Translations under genes and position numbers: made by a program
Shown here: piece by piece, positions 16,717 through 25,268 of the stretch
How positions within the stretch are numbered: the stretch's first letter is position 1
Layout of the letters: every line of letters begins with the position of its first letter
From: Variovorax sp. WS11
GTDB taxonomy: Bacteria > Pseudomonadota > Gammaproteobacteria > Burkholderiales > Burkholderiaceae_C
Assembly (NCBI RefSeq): GCF_010499245.1
Contig: NZ_JAAGOW010000002.1
Coordinates: 744,001 to 808,000 of the forward strand
Reading direction: 5' to 3'
Length of the DNA: 64,000 nucleotides
Notes under the pieces: model-generated
Database searches by the model: none
What the model saw: only the letters and a program-made list of their open reading frames with translations
What the model was told of the DNA's origin: nothing

Positions 16717-17170
16717 GGCCGCGCCAGGCACCACTTGATCGTGGCAGGATGCAATGCTGAAGGTGCGCTGTGCGTCGTTCAAACTCGTCAACAAAGCAAC
16801 CGTGGACCGAGGGAGTATGAGCGCCTGCATTGCGTCCACGAAAATTCAGTCAACTGTACCGTCTGGCGTGAGAGGAATGCGCCATTTGGAGCCAGCATAT
16901 GCTTGCGCAGGGCCGCCCGGGAGACGTAAGGCATTGCCACCATCACCGCGGAGGCGGCCAGGACAAAATAGGCCACGACCCGGAGACCCTTGAGCTCTGG
17001 ATATTCGTGCAGCATGCGAACGTAGGAGCCATAAGACTGGGAGCTTGCCGCCTTCACGCTTGGGACCGGCTAAATCCAGAGGTTTAGTCCGCTGGAGGGA
17101 GTGGAACTCTGCTGGGTTGCTAACATGGCTCGTTTGAATGGTTAACAGATAGAGAGAGAGCAGCAGCCGC
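16717..17170. other. 454-bp stretch without a convincing gene
   Basis: Upstream region of the Bug gene and of the small zinc-ribbon gene. A minus-strand frame at 16788-17057 (GTG start) contains one plausible membrane helix (VVAYFVLAASAVMVAMPYVS) but has no clear ribosome site. It may be a small membrane protein or a remnant. Otherwise nothing recognisable. Confidence 0.4.
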
Positions 17171-17437
17171 ATGCCGAATGAGTCCAACCGACGAGACGAA
17201 CTGAAAAAGATGATGCTCTGCGCCTCGTGTGCCGGAATCCAGCGCAACTGGCGCCGCGCGCCCGGACACGCCGAACTCGTGCAGATGTCCAGCCGCAAGG
17301 CGGAGCGCAGCGATGGTGACAGCGGCGGTCGCACGGTCACCATCACCAGCTATCGCTGCGACGCCTGCGGCACGCGGTGGGAGTACGAAAACGACAAGAC
17401 GAACCAGCAAGCCGGTTGGTCGATCGCAGGACAGTAG
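17171..17437 (+). CDS. Small zinc-ribbon-like protein
   Basis: 88 residues. Two CxxC pairs (CASC at about 17-20 and CDAC near 64-67) frame a central basic/polar segment, the pattern of a small zinc ribbon, and an aromatic GTRWEYEND follows the second pair. A GAGAGAG stretch lies upstream of the ATG. The protein is cytoplasmic with no partner gene in tandem. Function not recognised. Confidence 0.55.
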   Translation: MPNESNRRDELKKMMLCASCAGIQRNWRRAPGHAELVQMSSRKAERSDGDSGGRTVTITSYRCDACGTRWEYENDKTNQQAGWSIAGQ

Positions 17438-17510
17438 GCTCGCTGCCAGCAGGTCGAAGGTACGCTATTGGAGCTCCGCAAGTGAGCGAGCCCGTCCCTC
17501 GATGGACCGC

Positions 17511-17884
17511 TTAGGCCTCCGGTTCGTTGCAAACCACTTCGATGTTGTGCCCGTCCGGACCAATCACGAAAGCTGCGTAGTAGTTCGCGTGGTAGTGCGG
17601 GCGCAGGCCAGGCGCACCATGTCTTTACCACCCGCCTCCAGAGCCGCTCGATAGAAAGCCTCGACCTGCCGGCGATTCTCGGCCTTGAACGCCAAGTGAA
17701 GCCTTGCCGGCTTTTCCTCGGTTTGGTACAGACACAATGAAGCCTTGCCCTTTGGGCTGAGCTCGATTCCGTATGTCGGCGGCCCTTCCGAGACAACGGC
17801 AACGCCCAGCGGTTCGAGCGCCTTGAGGAAGAAGGCTTTGCTCGCCGCATAGTCGCTGACTCCGAATTTGACGTGGTCAAACAT
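17511..17884 (-). pseudogene. VOC (glyoxalase/bleomycin-resistance) family gene with a one-base frameshift
   Basis: From the ATG at 17884 the product begins MFDHVKFGVSDYAASKAFF, the N-terminus of a VOC metal-dependent dioxygenase/lyase-type protein, and continues normally to AGGKD. There the frame shifts near 17620. In the next frame the expected ending follows exactly (GLRPHYHANYYAAFVIGPDG, then HNIEVVCNEPEA) up to TAA at 17511-17513. A codon read as AAT in relatives appears here as AT. The rest is intact, so this is a very recent mutation or a sequence error. Confidence 0.85.
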
Positions 17885-18074
17885 GAGTTCTCCTGAGGTG
17901 GGGGTCACGGTACACGAGCATAGGTTGAACCCGCGTCCGCCGCGAGCGCGCGCGACATCGACGCCCCTCCTACAACGGCGTCCCATCCGACAGACAAAAA
18001 GCCGGCGGTGAGAACACGATCGACGTTTTTTGCACGACGGTGAATGCCGTCCTCAACGCTTCAGGAGACATGAA

Positions 18075-18554
18075 ATGACCAGCAAGAACACGATTTGTCT
18101 GTGGTACGACGGCACTGCCGTAGACGCCGCAAACTTCTATGCCAAGACATTCCCCGACAGCGCCGTCGGCACCATCCTCCGCGCACCGGGCAACTATCCC
18201 GATGGCAAGCAGGGCGATGTCCTGACGGTCGAGTTCACCGTCGCCGGCATCCCCTGCGTCGGGCTGAACGGCGGCCCGCACTTCAAGCACAACGAGGCCT
18301 TCTCTTTTCAGATCGCGACCGACGACCAGGCCGAGACCGATCGCCTGTGGAACGCGATCGTCGGCAATGGCGGCGAAGAAAGCGCGTGCGGTTGGTGCAA
18401 GGACCGATGGGGATTGTCTTGGCAGATCACGCCCCGCGCCCTCATCGCGGCGATCGCCGACCCCGATCCCGCGGCGGCCAAGCGCGCGTTCGACGCGATG
18501 ATGACGATGAAGAATATCGACATCGCCGCGATCGAGGCGGCACGGCGTGGCTAG
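18075..18554 (+). CDS. PhnB-like VOC family protein (3-demethylubiquinone methyltransferase-like fold)
   Basis: 159 residues from the ATG at 18075, which has AGGAG 7 nt upstream. It has the family pattern NTICLWYDGTAVDAANFYAK, GLNGGPHFKHNEAFSFQIAT and the C-terminal CGWCKDRWGLSWQITPRAL. These proteins have the VOC fold and are often annotated as ubiquinone methyltransferases, but most are uncharacterised. It lies just downstream of, and divergent from, a second VOC gene. Confidence 0.88.
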   Translation: MTSKNTICLWYDGTAVDAANFYAKTFPDSAVGTILRAPGNYPDGKQGDVLTVEFTVAGIPCVGLNGGPHFKHNEAFSFQIATDDQAETDRLWNAIVGNGGEESACGWCKDRWGLSWQITPRALIAAIADPDPAAAKRAFDAMMTMKNIDIAAIEAARRG

Positions 18555-18570
18555 GGCCTGCTAACCGGTC

Positions 18571-19140
18571 CTAGGCGAGTGCAGGATCGGAAGTCGTGAC
18601 TTCACGTCCATCCGCTCGGGCGAGAAGCCGGGCGGCGCTGGAGGCCGCAAGCTCCAGACGTCTGACGTCGCGCTCGTCCAGGTCGCTTTCGCCTTCGACG
18701 TTGAAGCCGCAGAGCATGCCGTAGACCCGCCCATCCGCCATCCGGACCGGCACGCCGATGTGCGTTCCCATTCCCTCGAAGTTGGCGGGCAGTCCCTGCT
18801 CTTCACGCACGCTCGTGACGCTCTGAATCAGATTGGGCAGGCGCCCGTCGAGGATGCGCTGGCAGATGGTCTGTTCGAGCGGTGCAGACTGGCCCCGCCG
18901 TATGCGCAGCACACTGCTCTGGGATTCGATATGTCGAAACACGCGCCTGCCGTCGACGAACTCGCTCACGAACACCACCTGCAGTCCCAGCAGTTCCCGA
19001 ACGACGACCAGCAGATTCCCGATGGCGCGATCGACCGAAACTTCCCCGGAATGAAATTGAGCTTCCGCGGTGATGATGCCGAGGCGGGCCTCACGGCTTT
19101 CGTCGGCGGGAACTTGCGGTGTGCTTGGAAAAGTTTCCAT
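18571..19140 (-). CDS. GAF-domain protein
   Basis: 189 residues. A single GAF domain spans about residues 30-175 (LQVVFVSEFVDGRRVFRHIE, QTICQRILDGRLPNLI, MGTHIGVPVRMADGRVYGML). No output domain is attached, so it is a stand-alone sensor or regulatory subunit that probably binds a small ligand. It is transcribed in the same direction as the MHYT gene upstream, with a 96-nt gap. Confidence 0.85.
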   Translation of the reverse strand: METFPSTPQVPADESREARLGIITAEAQFHSGEVSVDRAIGNLLVVVRELLGLQVVFVSEFVDGRRVFRHIESQSSVLRIRRGQSAPLEQTICQRILDGRLPNLIQSVTSVREEQGLPANFEGMGTHIGVPVRMADGRVYGMLCGFNVEGESDLDERDVRRLELAASSAARLLARADGREVTTSDPALA

Positions 19141-19236
19141 ATATAACGAGATTCAGGCGATCGTACGCGGCGTGCGACGGCCTTGGAAGTACATTTCGCA
19201 CGCTCTCGGTGCAGCGTTCTTCTGCACTGCGACTCG

Positions 19237-20007
19237 TCAAGGCAGGTTGCCTCGCCCCTGGGCCCTGATGTTGTCGAGCCAGTCGTCGATCTCGATCCTG
19301 CTGAAAATGAAGATCAGCGCCACGGACGCGGTGTTGAAAACTGCCAGTCCTATGTTGCCGTCGCCCACCAGGTAGGAGGCGGCCGGCGCGGCGCTGGTGC
19401 AGACCATGGTGGCCGCCGTCATGCCGGTGTAATGCATTGCGCACACGGCCACACCCATCACCGCGGCCGCGATGAACTGGTGCGCCAGCTCCGTGAGGTT
19501 GAAGGCCAGCCACAGCGCCGTCGCCGCCGCGCCGATGGCGATCGCGACCGAGGCGGCCACGACGACCAGGTCGAAGCTCATGCTGGCACGCATGTTCATG
19601 GCGAACATGCCGATGTAGTGCATCACGCACACGCCGATGCCCGCCAGCAGGCTGCCGGCCAGCCAGCCGCCGCGGGTGAAGCGCTTGCCGCCGGCCAGGT
19701 ACAGGGCGATGCCCGAGATGACGATCGCGGCGACCAGCGACAGGGCCGTCAGCGGCACGTCGTAGGCGATGGCCACGGGCAGCCGGTAGGCCGCCATGCC
19801 GATGAAGTGCATGGACCAGATGCCGATGCCGCCCAGCGCCACCGCGCCGCCGCCCAGCATGGGCAGGTCGAGCGTGCCGTCCTTGCGCACCATCTTGTGG
19901 GCGCACAGCAGGGCAAGCAGCGAGCCGAAGAAGGAGATCACATACGAGAGCGCGACGGTTCCGAGGTCGTAGCGCGGGGACAGCAGTTGGCCGACGATGG
20001 GATCCAT
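19237..20007 (-). CDS. MHYT-domain integral membrane sensor protein
   Basis: 256 residues with seven predicted membrane helices. Repeated Met-His-Tyr/Phe motifs sit at helix ends: GIWSMHFIGM, GVCVMHYIGM and AVCAMHYTGM. MHYT domains are proposed metal/gas sensors. Here no GGDEF, EAL or kinase output is fused, so it is the sensory half only. The GAF gene downstream could be a functional partner (inference from position). Confidence 0.92.
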   Translation of the reverse strand: MDPIVGQLLSPRYDLGTVALSYVISFFGSLLALLCAHKMVRKDGTLDLPMLGGGAVALGGIGIWSMHFIGMAAYRLPVAIAYDVPLTALSLVAAIVISGIALYLAGGKRFTRGGWLAGSLLAGIGVCVMHYIGMFAMNMRASMSFDLVVVAASVAIAIGAAATALWLAFNLTELAHQFIAAAVMGVAVCAMHYTGMTAATMVCTSAAPAASYLVGDGNIGLAVFNTASVALIFIFSRIEIDDWLDNIRAQGRGNLP

Positions 20008-20148
20008 GGGGTGTGATCGTAGGGTCGAGGGGCGAGACGGCCATGAAGGCCGGGGCGAGCTCTCGCTTGGAAACGTGCATTAGTTGGCCCATTCCGGCGC
20101 TTGCCCGCGCCTCGCCTCTCCCCAGGGCCAATGAAGCAAGCCTCGCCT

Positions 20149-20898
20149 TCAGTCGCCCGGGATGTGCGGCGGATTCAACGCCACGCGCTTGGCCGCCTTG
20201 GCGCGCATCCGGATGTTGAGCGCCTCCACGCCCAGAGAGAAGGCCATGGCGAAGTACACGTAGCCCTTGGGCACGTGGTGATCGAAGCCCTCCGCGACGA
20301 GCACGACGCCCACCACCACCAGGAAGGACAGCGCCAGCATCTTGATGGTGGGATGGTCGGAGACGAAGCGGCCGATCGCGGCGGCGAACAGCATCATCAG
20401 CAGCACCGAGGCGACCACCGCCGCGATCATGACGCGGACGTCGTCCACCATCCCTACCGCGGTGATGATGGAGTCCAGCGAGAACACCAGGTCGACCACC
20501 ATGATCTGCAGGATGACGGAAAGCAAGGTGGCGCCGGCCGCGCCGCCCGTCTCCTCGTGGCCGCCTTCCAGCGACTGGTGCACCTCGGTCGTGCTCTTCC
20601 AGATCAGGAACAGTCCGCCGAGGATCAGGATCAGGTCGCGGCCGGAGATGTCCTCGCCCGCCACTGAGAAGAGCGGGGCCACCAGCCCGACGATCCAGGC
20701 CAGCACCAGCAGCAGGCCGACGCGCATGAACATCGCCATGAAGAGTCCCAGCCGTCGCGCGAGGTCGCGCTTGGCGGCGGGCAGCTTGTCCACCAGGATG
20801 GAAATGAAGATGATGTTGTCGATACCCAGCACGAGCTCGAGCGCGGTCAGGGTGGCGAAGGCAATCCAGGCTTGAGGATCCGTCAGGAGTTCCAGCAT
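20149..20898 (-). CDS. TerC-family integral membrane protein
   Basis: 249 residues with about seven membrane helices and the TerC signature LELVLGIDNIIFISILVDKL near the N-terminus and VDLVFSLDSIITAVGMVDDV in the second half; the paired acidic residues in these motifs are thought to handle metal ions. Members are linked to manganese export or membrane-protein metalation. The 67-bp divergent gap to the next gene is too short for a yybP-ykoY riboswitch. Confidence 0.93.
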   Translation of the reverse strand: MLELLTDPQAWIAFATLTALELVLGIDNIIFISILVDKLPAAKRDLARRLGLFMAMFMRVGLLLVLAWIVGLVAPLFSVAGEDISGRDLILILGGLFLIWKSTTEVHQSLEGGHEETGGAAGATLLSVILQIMVVDLVFSLDSIITAVGMVDDVRVMIAAVVASVLLMMLFAAAIGRFVSDHPTIKMLALSFLVVVGVVLVAEGFDHHVPKGYVYFAMAFSLGVEALNIRMRAKAAKRVALNPPHIPGD

Positions 20899-20965
20899 CG
20901 CAGTCCTTTTTTAAGCAGAGGCGCGAGGGGCCGCCCCACGCAGTTTTTTTCAAGGAGCGTCGATC

Positions 20966-21430
20966 ATGCGTCAATTTGAAGGATGGTCCCCCACCGCGCT
21001 GCTCGTCTTGCTGGGGGCCGCCGCAACGGCGGCCCATGCAGCGGACGACATGGTGCTTCGCGATCTGGAATCGAAAAGCCCGAAGAAGCTGTCGAAGCCG
21101 GAGGCGACCGAACTGCTGACCGGCGCCAAGATGAGCCGGGTGAGCGGTCGCGGCAATGTGCACCACTGGAGCAACGATGCGGGCGGCAGCTTCGTCGTCT
21201 CCTCCGACAACCGGGGCGCGGGCGCCGTCGGCGCATCGGGCCGGCCCACCACTGCGCCGGGCAAGTGGCAGATCTCGGACGACGGGCGCTACTGCGTGCT
21301 GATCGAATGGAAGGGCGTGCCGACCGAGGAGTGGTGCCGCTACATCCTGCAGACCAGCGATGGCTACTACGCGGTGCGCTCGGATTCGGTGGGGACGGAG
21401 CGGGTCTACAAGCTGGAGATCAAGAAGTAG
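20966..21430 (+). CDS. Secreted DUF995-like protein
   Basis: 154 residues with an N-terminal signal peptide (cleavage near AAHAADD) and AAGGAG 8 nt before the ATG. The mature part has the pattern LSKPEATELLTGAKMSRVSG, then GKWQISDDGRYCVLIEWKG with two Cys (YCVL and EWCRYI) that may form a disulphide. This fits small exported DUF995 proteins. It is probably periplasmic; function unknown. Confidence 0.75.
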   Translation: MRQFEGWSPTALLVLLGAAATAAHAADDMVLRDLESKSPKKLSKPEATELLTGAKMSRVSGRGNVHHWSNDAGGSFVVSSDNRGAGAVGASGRPTTAPGKWQISDDGRYCVLIEWKGVPTEEWCRYILQTSDGYYAVRSDSVGTERVYKLEIKK

Positions 21431-21443
21431 GCGCCACTCGCCC

Positions 21444-22997
21444 TTAGACCACCGAGGCCGACGCCGAATCCGAAGCGCCCGCAGCCCCCTGCGCATCGGG
21501 CGCGGCGGTCACGATGGATCGCAGCGGCGGTTGTGGCTGTGTCTTCAACAGCGCCTGCAGGTCCGGGCGCGGACGGCGCAGCTCGGCGCTGGACGCGAAG
21601 GCCCGCTCCATCGCGTGCGCGGCACCCAGCACCTGGTGGTCCGCCCTGAAGCCCCCGACGATCTGCAGGCCGAATGGCATGCCCGCATGATCGACGCCGC
21701 AGGGCAGCGAGAGCGCGGGATGCGTGACCAGCGTGACCACATAGGTCAGCGCCAGCCAGCGGTAGTAGTTCTCCTGCCTTTCCCCGTTGATCGTGTCCGC
21801 GTACAGCTGCGCCCACGGGAAGGGCGAGACGGGCGTGGTCGGCGACAGGATCAGGTCGACGTCGGCGAAGACGTCCTGGAACTTCCGGATCAGGCGGGTC
21901 TGCTCGGCCTGGGCCCAGGCGCTGTCGAGCAGGCTCATCCGCGCGCCCATCTCGTAGTTGGCGCGCGAGTTGGGGCCCAGGCTCATCGGGTCCTTCTCGT
22001 ACGCGGCCTGCATGCCGGCGACGAAGGCCTCGGCACGCAGCACGTCGAAGCACCTGTGAACGTCGCCGAGGTCGAGCTCGATTTCGTCGCAGCGCTGGAA
22101 GAGGTGCCGCATGCCCTCGATCTTGCGGCGGAAGGTGGCGCGGATGTTCTGGTCCACGGCGCAGGCGCCGAAGTCCTCCGTCCAGGCGACGCGCAGCCGG
22201 CTCAGGTCGACGTCGGCCGGCTTCAGGAAGGACAGCGCATCGAGCGGATAGCTCAGCGGATCGCCGGCGTGCATGCCGGCCGAGGCGGCCATCTGCAGGC
22301 AGGCGTCCTCGACGGTGCGCCCCATGGGGCCGACGACCGAGATCGATGTCCAGCCCAGCAGCTTGCGCACGCTGGGCACGACACCGGGCGAGGGCCTGAA
22401 ACCCACCACGCCGCACTTGGCGGCGGGGATGCGAAGCGATCCGCCGGTGTCGGAGCCGGTGCAGACCGGCAGCATGTCGCAGGCCAGCGCGGCAGCGGAG
22501 CCGCCGGAAGACCCGCCGGCATTGAGATTCGGATTGAAGGGGTTGCCGGTCGCGCCCCACACCTCGTTGCGCGAGTTGGCGCCCGCGCCCATCTCGGGGA
22601 CGTTGGTCTTGCCGGCCACGATGGCCCCGGCCCGGCGCAGGCGCGCCACCAGCTCGATGTCCTCGGTCGGCACATGGTTGCGGAACAGGGGCGAGCCCCA
22701 GGTTGTGAGGAGACCCTGCGTCGGTTCGAGATCCTTCACGCCCAGGGGCAAGCCGTGCAGCAGGCCGAGCGGGCGCCCGGCCATGACGGCTTCTTCCGCG
22801 GCGCGCGCTTCAGCGCGCGCGCGCTCGAAGCAGGTGGCGGTGACGGCGTTGACGAAGGGGTTCACCTTTTCGATGCGCGCGATGCAGGCCTCCAGCAGCT
22901 CCACCGGCGACAGCGCCTTGGTGCCGATGAGGCGACGCAGCTCGACCGCCGAGGTCTCAACGAGCTCTCCGGCGACGGTATTGGTGGACGTGGCCAT
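21444..22997 (-). CDS. Amidase (amidase-signature family)
   Basis: 517 residues. The Ser-cisSer-Lys triad is visible: K88 in LPLGVKDLEP, S163 in NAGGSSGGSAAA and S187 in GSDTGGSLRIPA. It hydrolyses an amide bond in the cytoplasm; the substrate is not predictable from sequence. It starts 2 nt after the stop of the Bug gene upstream, and the two are divergent from a LysR gene, so an imported amide or N-acyl compound sensed by LysR is a reasonable inference. The C-terminal tail is Ala/Ser rich. Confidence 0.95.
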   Translation of the reverse strand: MATSTNTVAGELVETSAVELRRLIGTKALSPVELLEACIARIEKVNPFVNAVTATCFERARAEARAAEEAVMAGRPLGLLHGLPLGVKDLEPTQGLLTTWGSPLFRNHVPTEDIELVARLRRAGAIVAGKTNVPEMGAGANSRNEVWGATGNPFNPNLNAGGSSGGSAAALACDMLPVCTGSDTGGSLRIPAAKCGVVGFRPSPGVVPSVRKLLGWTSISVVGPMGRTVEDACLQMAASAGMHAGDPLSYPLDALSFLKPADVDLSRLRVAWTEDFGACAVDQNIRATFRRKIEGMRHLFQRCDEIELDLGDVHRCFDVLRAEAFVAGMQAAYEKDPMSLGPNSRANYEMGARMSLLDSAWAQAEQTRLIRKFQDVFADVDLILSPTTPVSPFPWAQLYADTINGERQENYYRWLALTYVVTLVTHPALSLPCGVDHAGMPFGLQIVGGFRADHQVLGAAHAMERAFASSAELRRPRPDLQALLKTQPQPPLRSIVTAAPDAQGAAGASDSASASVV

Positions 22998-22999
22998 GT

Positions 23000-23983
23000 T
23001 CAATCCGCGGTGATGTTGGAGCGGGCCGCGACCGCACGCATCAGCGGCAGCTCCTTGTTGATCAGCTCGCTGGCCGCGGCCGCGTTGCTGAAGGCCGGCT
23101 CCAGGCCGGCCGCGACCAGTTTCGTCCGGGTGTCCGGATCGGCCATGGTCGCGGCCAGGGCCTTCTCGAGCCGCGCCTTGACGGCGGGAGGCAGGCCCTT
23201 GGGGCCCGCGAAGATCAGCCAGGTGTCCATGTCGATGCCAGGAAAGCCGCTCTCGGCCATTGCGGGCACGTTGGGCAGGAGCGCCGAGCGCTTGGCGGTC
23301 GTCACCGCAATCGCCTTGACCTTGCCGCCGGCGAGCTGCGGGATGGCGGCGCTCACCGTGTCGACACTGAAGGGGATCTGCCCGCCGATGAGATCGGTCA
23401 TGGCCGGCGCACTGCCCTTGTAGGGGACGTGCGTCATCTTCAGCCCGGCGGCATTCAGGACGGTCTCGCCGGCGAAGTGCGCGGTCGTGCCGCTGCCGAA
23501 GGAGCCGTAGGCGTACTTGCCGGGGGAAGCCTTCACGTAGTCGACGAACTGCTTGAAGTTCTGGACGGGTACATCCTTGTTCGCGAGCAGGATGAGCGCG
23601 GTGCGGCCCGCGAGCCCGATCGGATCGAAGCCCTTGACGGGGTCGTAGGGCAGGTTGCTGCGGATCGCCGGGTTGACCGTGAAGGTGGTGCCCGAGCTCA
23701 GCAGCAGCGTGTGGCCGTCCGGCGCGGCCTTGGAGACGTAGGTCGCGCCGATGATGGTCCCTGCGCCGGCGCGGTTGTCGATCACCACCGGCTGGCCCAG
23801 CTCCTTGCCCAGGCGCGCGCCGATCACGCGCCCCAGCACGTCCGTCGCCCCGCCGGGCGGGAAGGGAATGATCAGGGTGACGGGCCGCGACGGAAAGTCG
23901 CTCTCGGCGGCGACGGCTGGCGCGCCGAACGCGCCGAGGGAGGACGCCAGCGCAAAGCCGGCCAGGACGGAGAGGGACTTCAT
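23000..23983 (-). CDS. Bug-family periplasmic binding protein
   Basis: 327 residues with a Sec signal (cleavage near VAAESDF) and the family blocks RPVTLIIPFPPGGATDVLGR, VIDNRAGAGTIIG and YGSFGSGTTAHFAGE. It delivers a small solute to a tripartite tricarboxylate-type transporter not found in the window. It is the first gene of a two-gene unit with the amidase, facing LysR over 137 bp. Confidence 0.95.
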   Translation of the reverse strand: MKSLSVLAGFALASSLGAFGAPAVAAESDFPSRPVTLIIPFPPGGATDVLGRVIGARLGKELGQPVVIDNRAGAGTIIGATYVSKAAPDGHTLLLSSGTTFTVNPAIRSNLPYDPVKGFDPIGLAGRTALILLANKDVPVQNFKQFVDYVKASPGKYAYGSFGSGTTAHFAGETVLNAAGLKMTHVPYKGSAPAMTDLIGGQIPFSVDTVSAAIPQLAGGKVKAIAVTTAKRSALLPNVPAMAESGFPGIDMDTWLIFAGPKGLPPAVKARLEKALAATMADPDTRTKLVAAGLEPAFSNAAAASELINKELPLMRAVAARSNITAD

Positions 23984-24095
23984 CAGGGGCTCTTAAGAAA
24001 AGTGAAAGGAGGGTGAAAGAAGGGCCGCGCATCGGCTGTCACGAAATCGTAAGAGTCCCCATGGATTGCGGCAAGCGCCATGTTTAGAATCTTTC

Positions 24096-24112
24096 ATTGC
24101 CAAAATCGCAAT
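24096..24112. promoter_or_regulatory. LysR-type operator, ATTGC-N7-GCAAT
   Basis: A perfect dyad (ATTGC, 7-nt spacer, GCAAT) containing the T-N11-A core of LysR-type binding sites, 8 nt before the LysR start codon in the region shared with the divergent Bug-amidase unit. A possible -10 (TAGAAT, 24085-24090) overlaps it, which would fit autorepression. Confidence 0.7.
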
Positions 24113-24120
24113 TCAAATCC

Positions 24121-25032
24121 ATGGCCGGCTATTTGCTGCAGGAGACCGCCGTGCGCTACTTCCTCGAGGTCGTGCGCACCGGCTCGATCAAGGAAGCCGC
24201 CTTGAAGCTCAATGTGGCGCCCTCGGCGGTCAGCCGCCAGGTGGCGCGCCTCGAGCGGGAGATGGACAGCCTGCTGTTCGAGCGCCACGCCCGCGGCATG
24301 GTGCCGAATGCCGCCGGGGAACTGCTGGCGGCGCACGCCAAGCGAGCGCAGCAGGACAACGAGCGGGTGCTGAACGACATCGCCGCGCTTCGGGGTTTGC
24401 GCAGCGGCTTCGTGCGCGTGGTCAGCGCCGAGGGATTCGCCTTCGACTTCATCCCCACGCTCATCGCCCGCTTCCGGGAGAAGTACGAAGGCATCCGCTT
24501 CCACCTGGAGGTCTGCTCCCGCACCGATATCCCGCGGCGCATCCGCGACGGCGAAGCGGACGTGGGCGTAACGCTGAGCTCGGTGCCCGAGGCCGGCATC
24601 CAGCTGGAGCTGCGCCATCCGAGCCCCATCCTCGCCGTCATGTCCACCGAGCACCCGCTGGCCCGGCAGCGCCAGCTGTCCCTGAGCCAGGCGGTCGCGT
24701 ACCCGCTGGCGCTGCCGCTGCCCAACAGCTCGGTGCGGCAGCTGCTCGACATCAGCTGCAGCCGGCAAGGCCTGCAGTACCGGACCGCCATGTCGAGCAA
24801 CCATGCCGATGCGCTGGTGAGCTTCGCGGCCGCGGCGCCCGAGTGCATCGCCTTCTACGGCGAGCTGTCCATCCGGACCCGGCTTCTTGCCGGCACGCTG
24901 GTGGCGGTTCCACTGCGCGACCGGGAGATGAACGAACGCTACCTGGAGGTCGAGACGCTGGCCGGCCGGGGGCTGTCCGACGCGGCCAAGGGCTTCGTGC
25001 ATTTCCTGACGGAAGCGATCCAGGCGGGATGA
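24121..25032 (+). CDS. LysR-family transcriptional regulator of the Bug-amidase unit
   Basis: 303 residues from the ATG at 24121; a TTG 24 nt earlier is in frame but lies in the operator. The N-terminal helix-turn-helix (RTGSIKEAALKLNVAPSAVS) is followed by the substrate-binding domain from about residue 90 (GFVRVVSAEGFAFDFIPTLI). It is divergent from the Bug and amidase genes and is their likely regulator, with the inducer probably related to the amidase substrate. Confidence 0.94.
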   Translation: MAGYLLQETAVRYFLEVVRTGSIKEAALKLNVAPSAVSRQVARLEREMDSLLFERHARGMVPNAAGELLAAHAKRAQQDNERVLNDIAALRGLRSGFVRVVSAEGFAFDFIPTLIARFREKYEGIRFHLEVCSRTDIPRRIRDGEADVGVTLSSVPEAGIQLELRHPSPILAVMSTEHPLARQRQLSLSQAVAYPLALPLPNSSVRQLLDISCSRQGLQYRTAMSSNHADALVSFAAAAPECIAFYGELSIRTRLLAGTLVAVPLRDREMNERYLEVETLAGRGLSDAAKGFVHFLTEAIQAG

Positions 25033-25268
25033 GCGGGCGCTCCAACACCATTGCCGCGCGCGCAACCGACAAATCGAATAATTGCGCGGCTGGCACACAC
25101 GACCACGGCGATGCAGGCGCGACAATGACCGCCACTCATGGCTCTTACGATTCGCCCACTTCGATGACCCCCTCCCCTTCCTTCCGCCTCCCCTGAACTT
25201 GGCGCCACCCTGCGGACCGTGGGTCCTGTGAGCTCGACCCCGCTCACGATCCGGGAGTGAGCGGCTCG

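Noticed and set aside
18321..18398. Second frame through the PhnB-like gene as an Arg-rich protein
   Set aside because: Arg-rich shadow frames are usual in this GC range; the chosen frame has a ribosome site and full family motifs.
20899..20965. Manganese (yybP-ykoY) riboswitch upstream of the TerC gene
   Set aside because: The divergent gap is only 67 bp and shows no matching structure.
21444..24032. One 862-codon minus-strand frame covering the amidase and the region opposite the Bug gene frame
   Set aside because: Similarity to amidases starts at the ATG 22997; the upstream part is the same-strand Bug gene read in the wrong frame.
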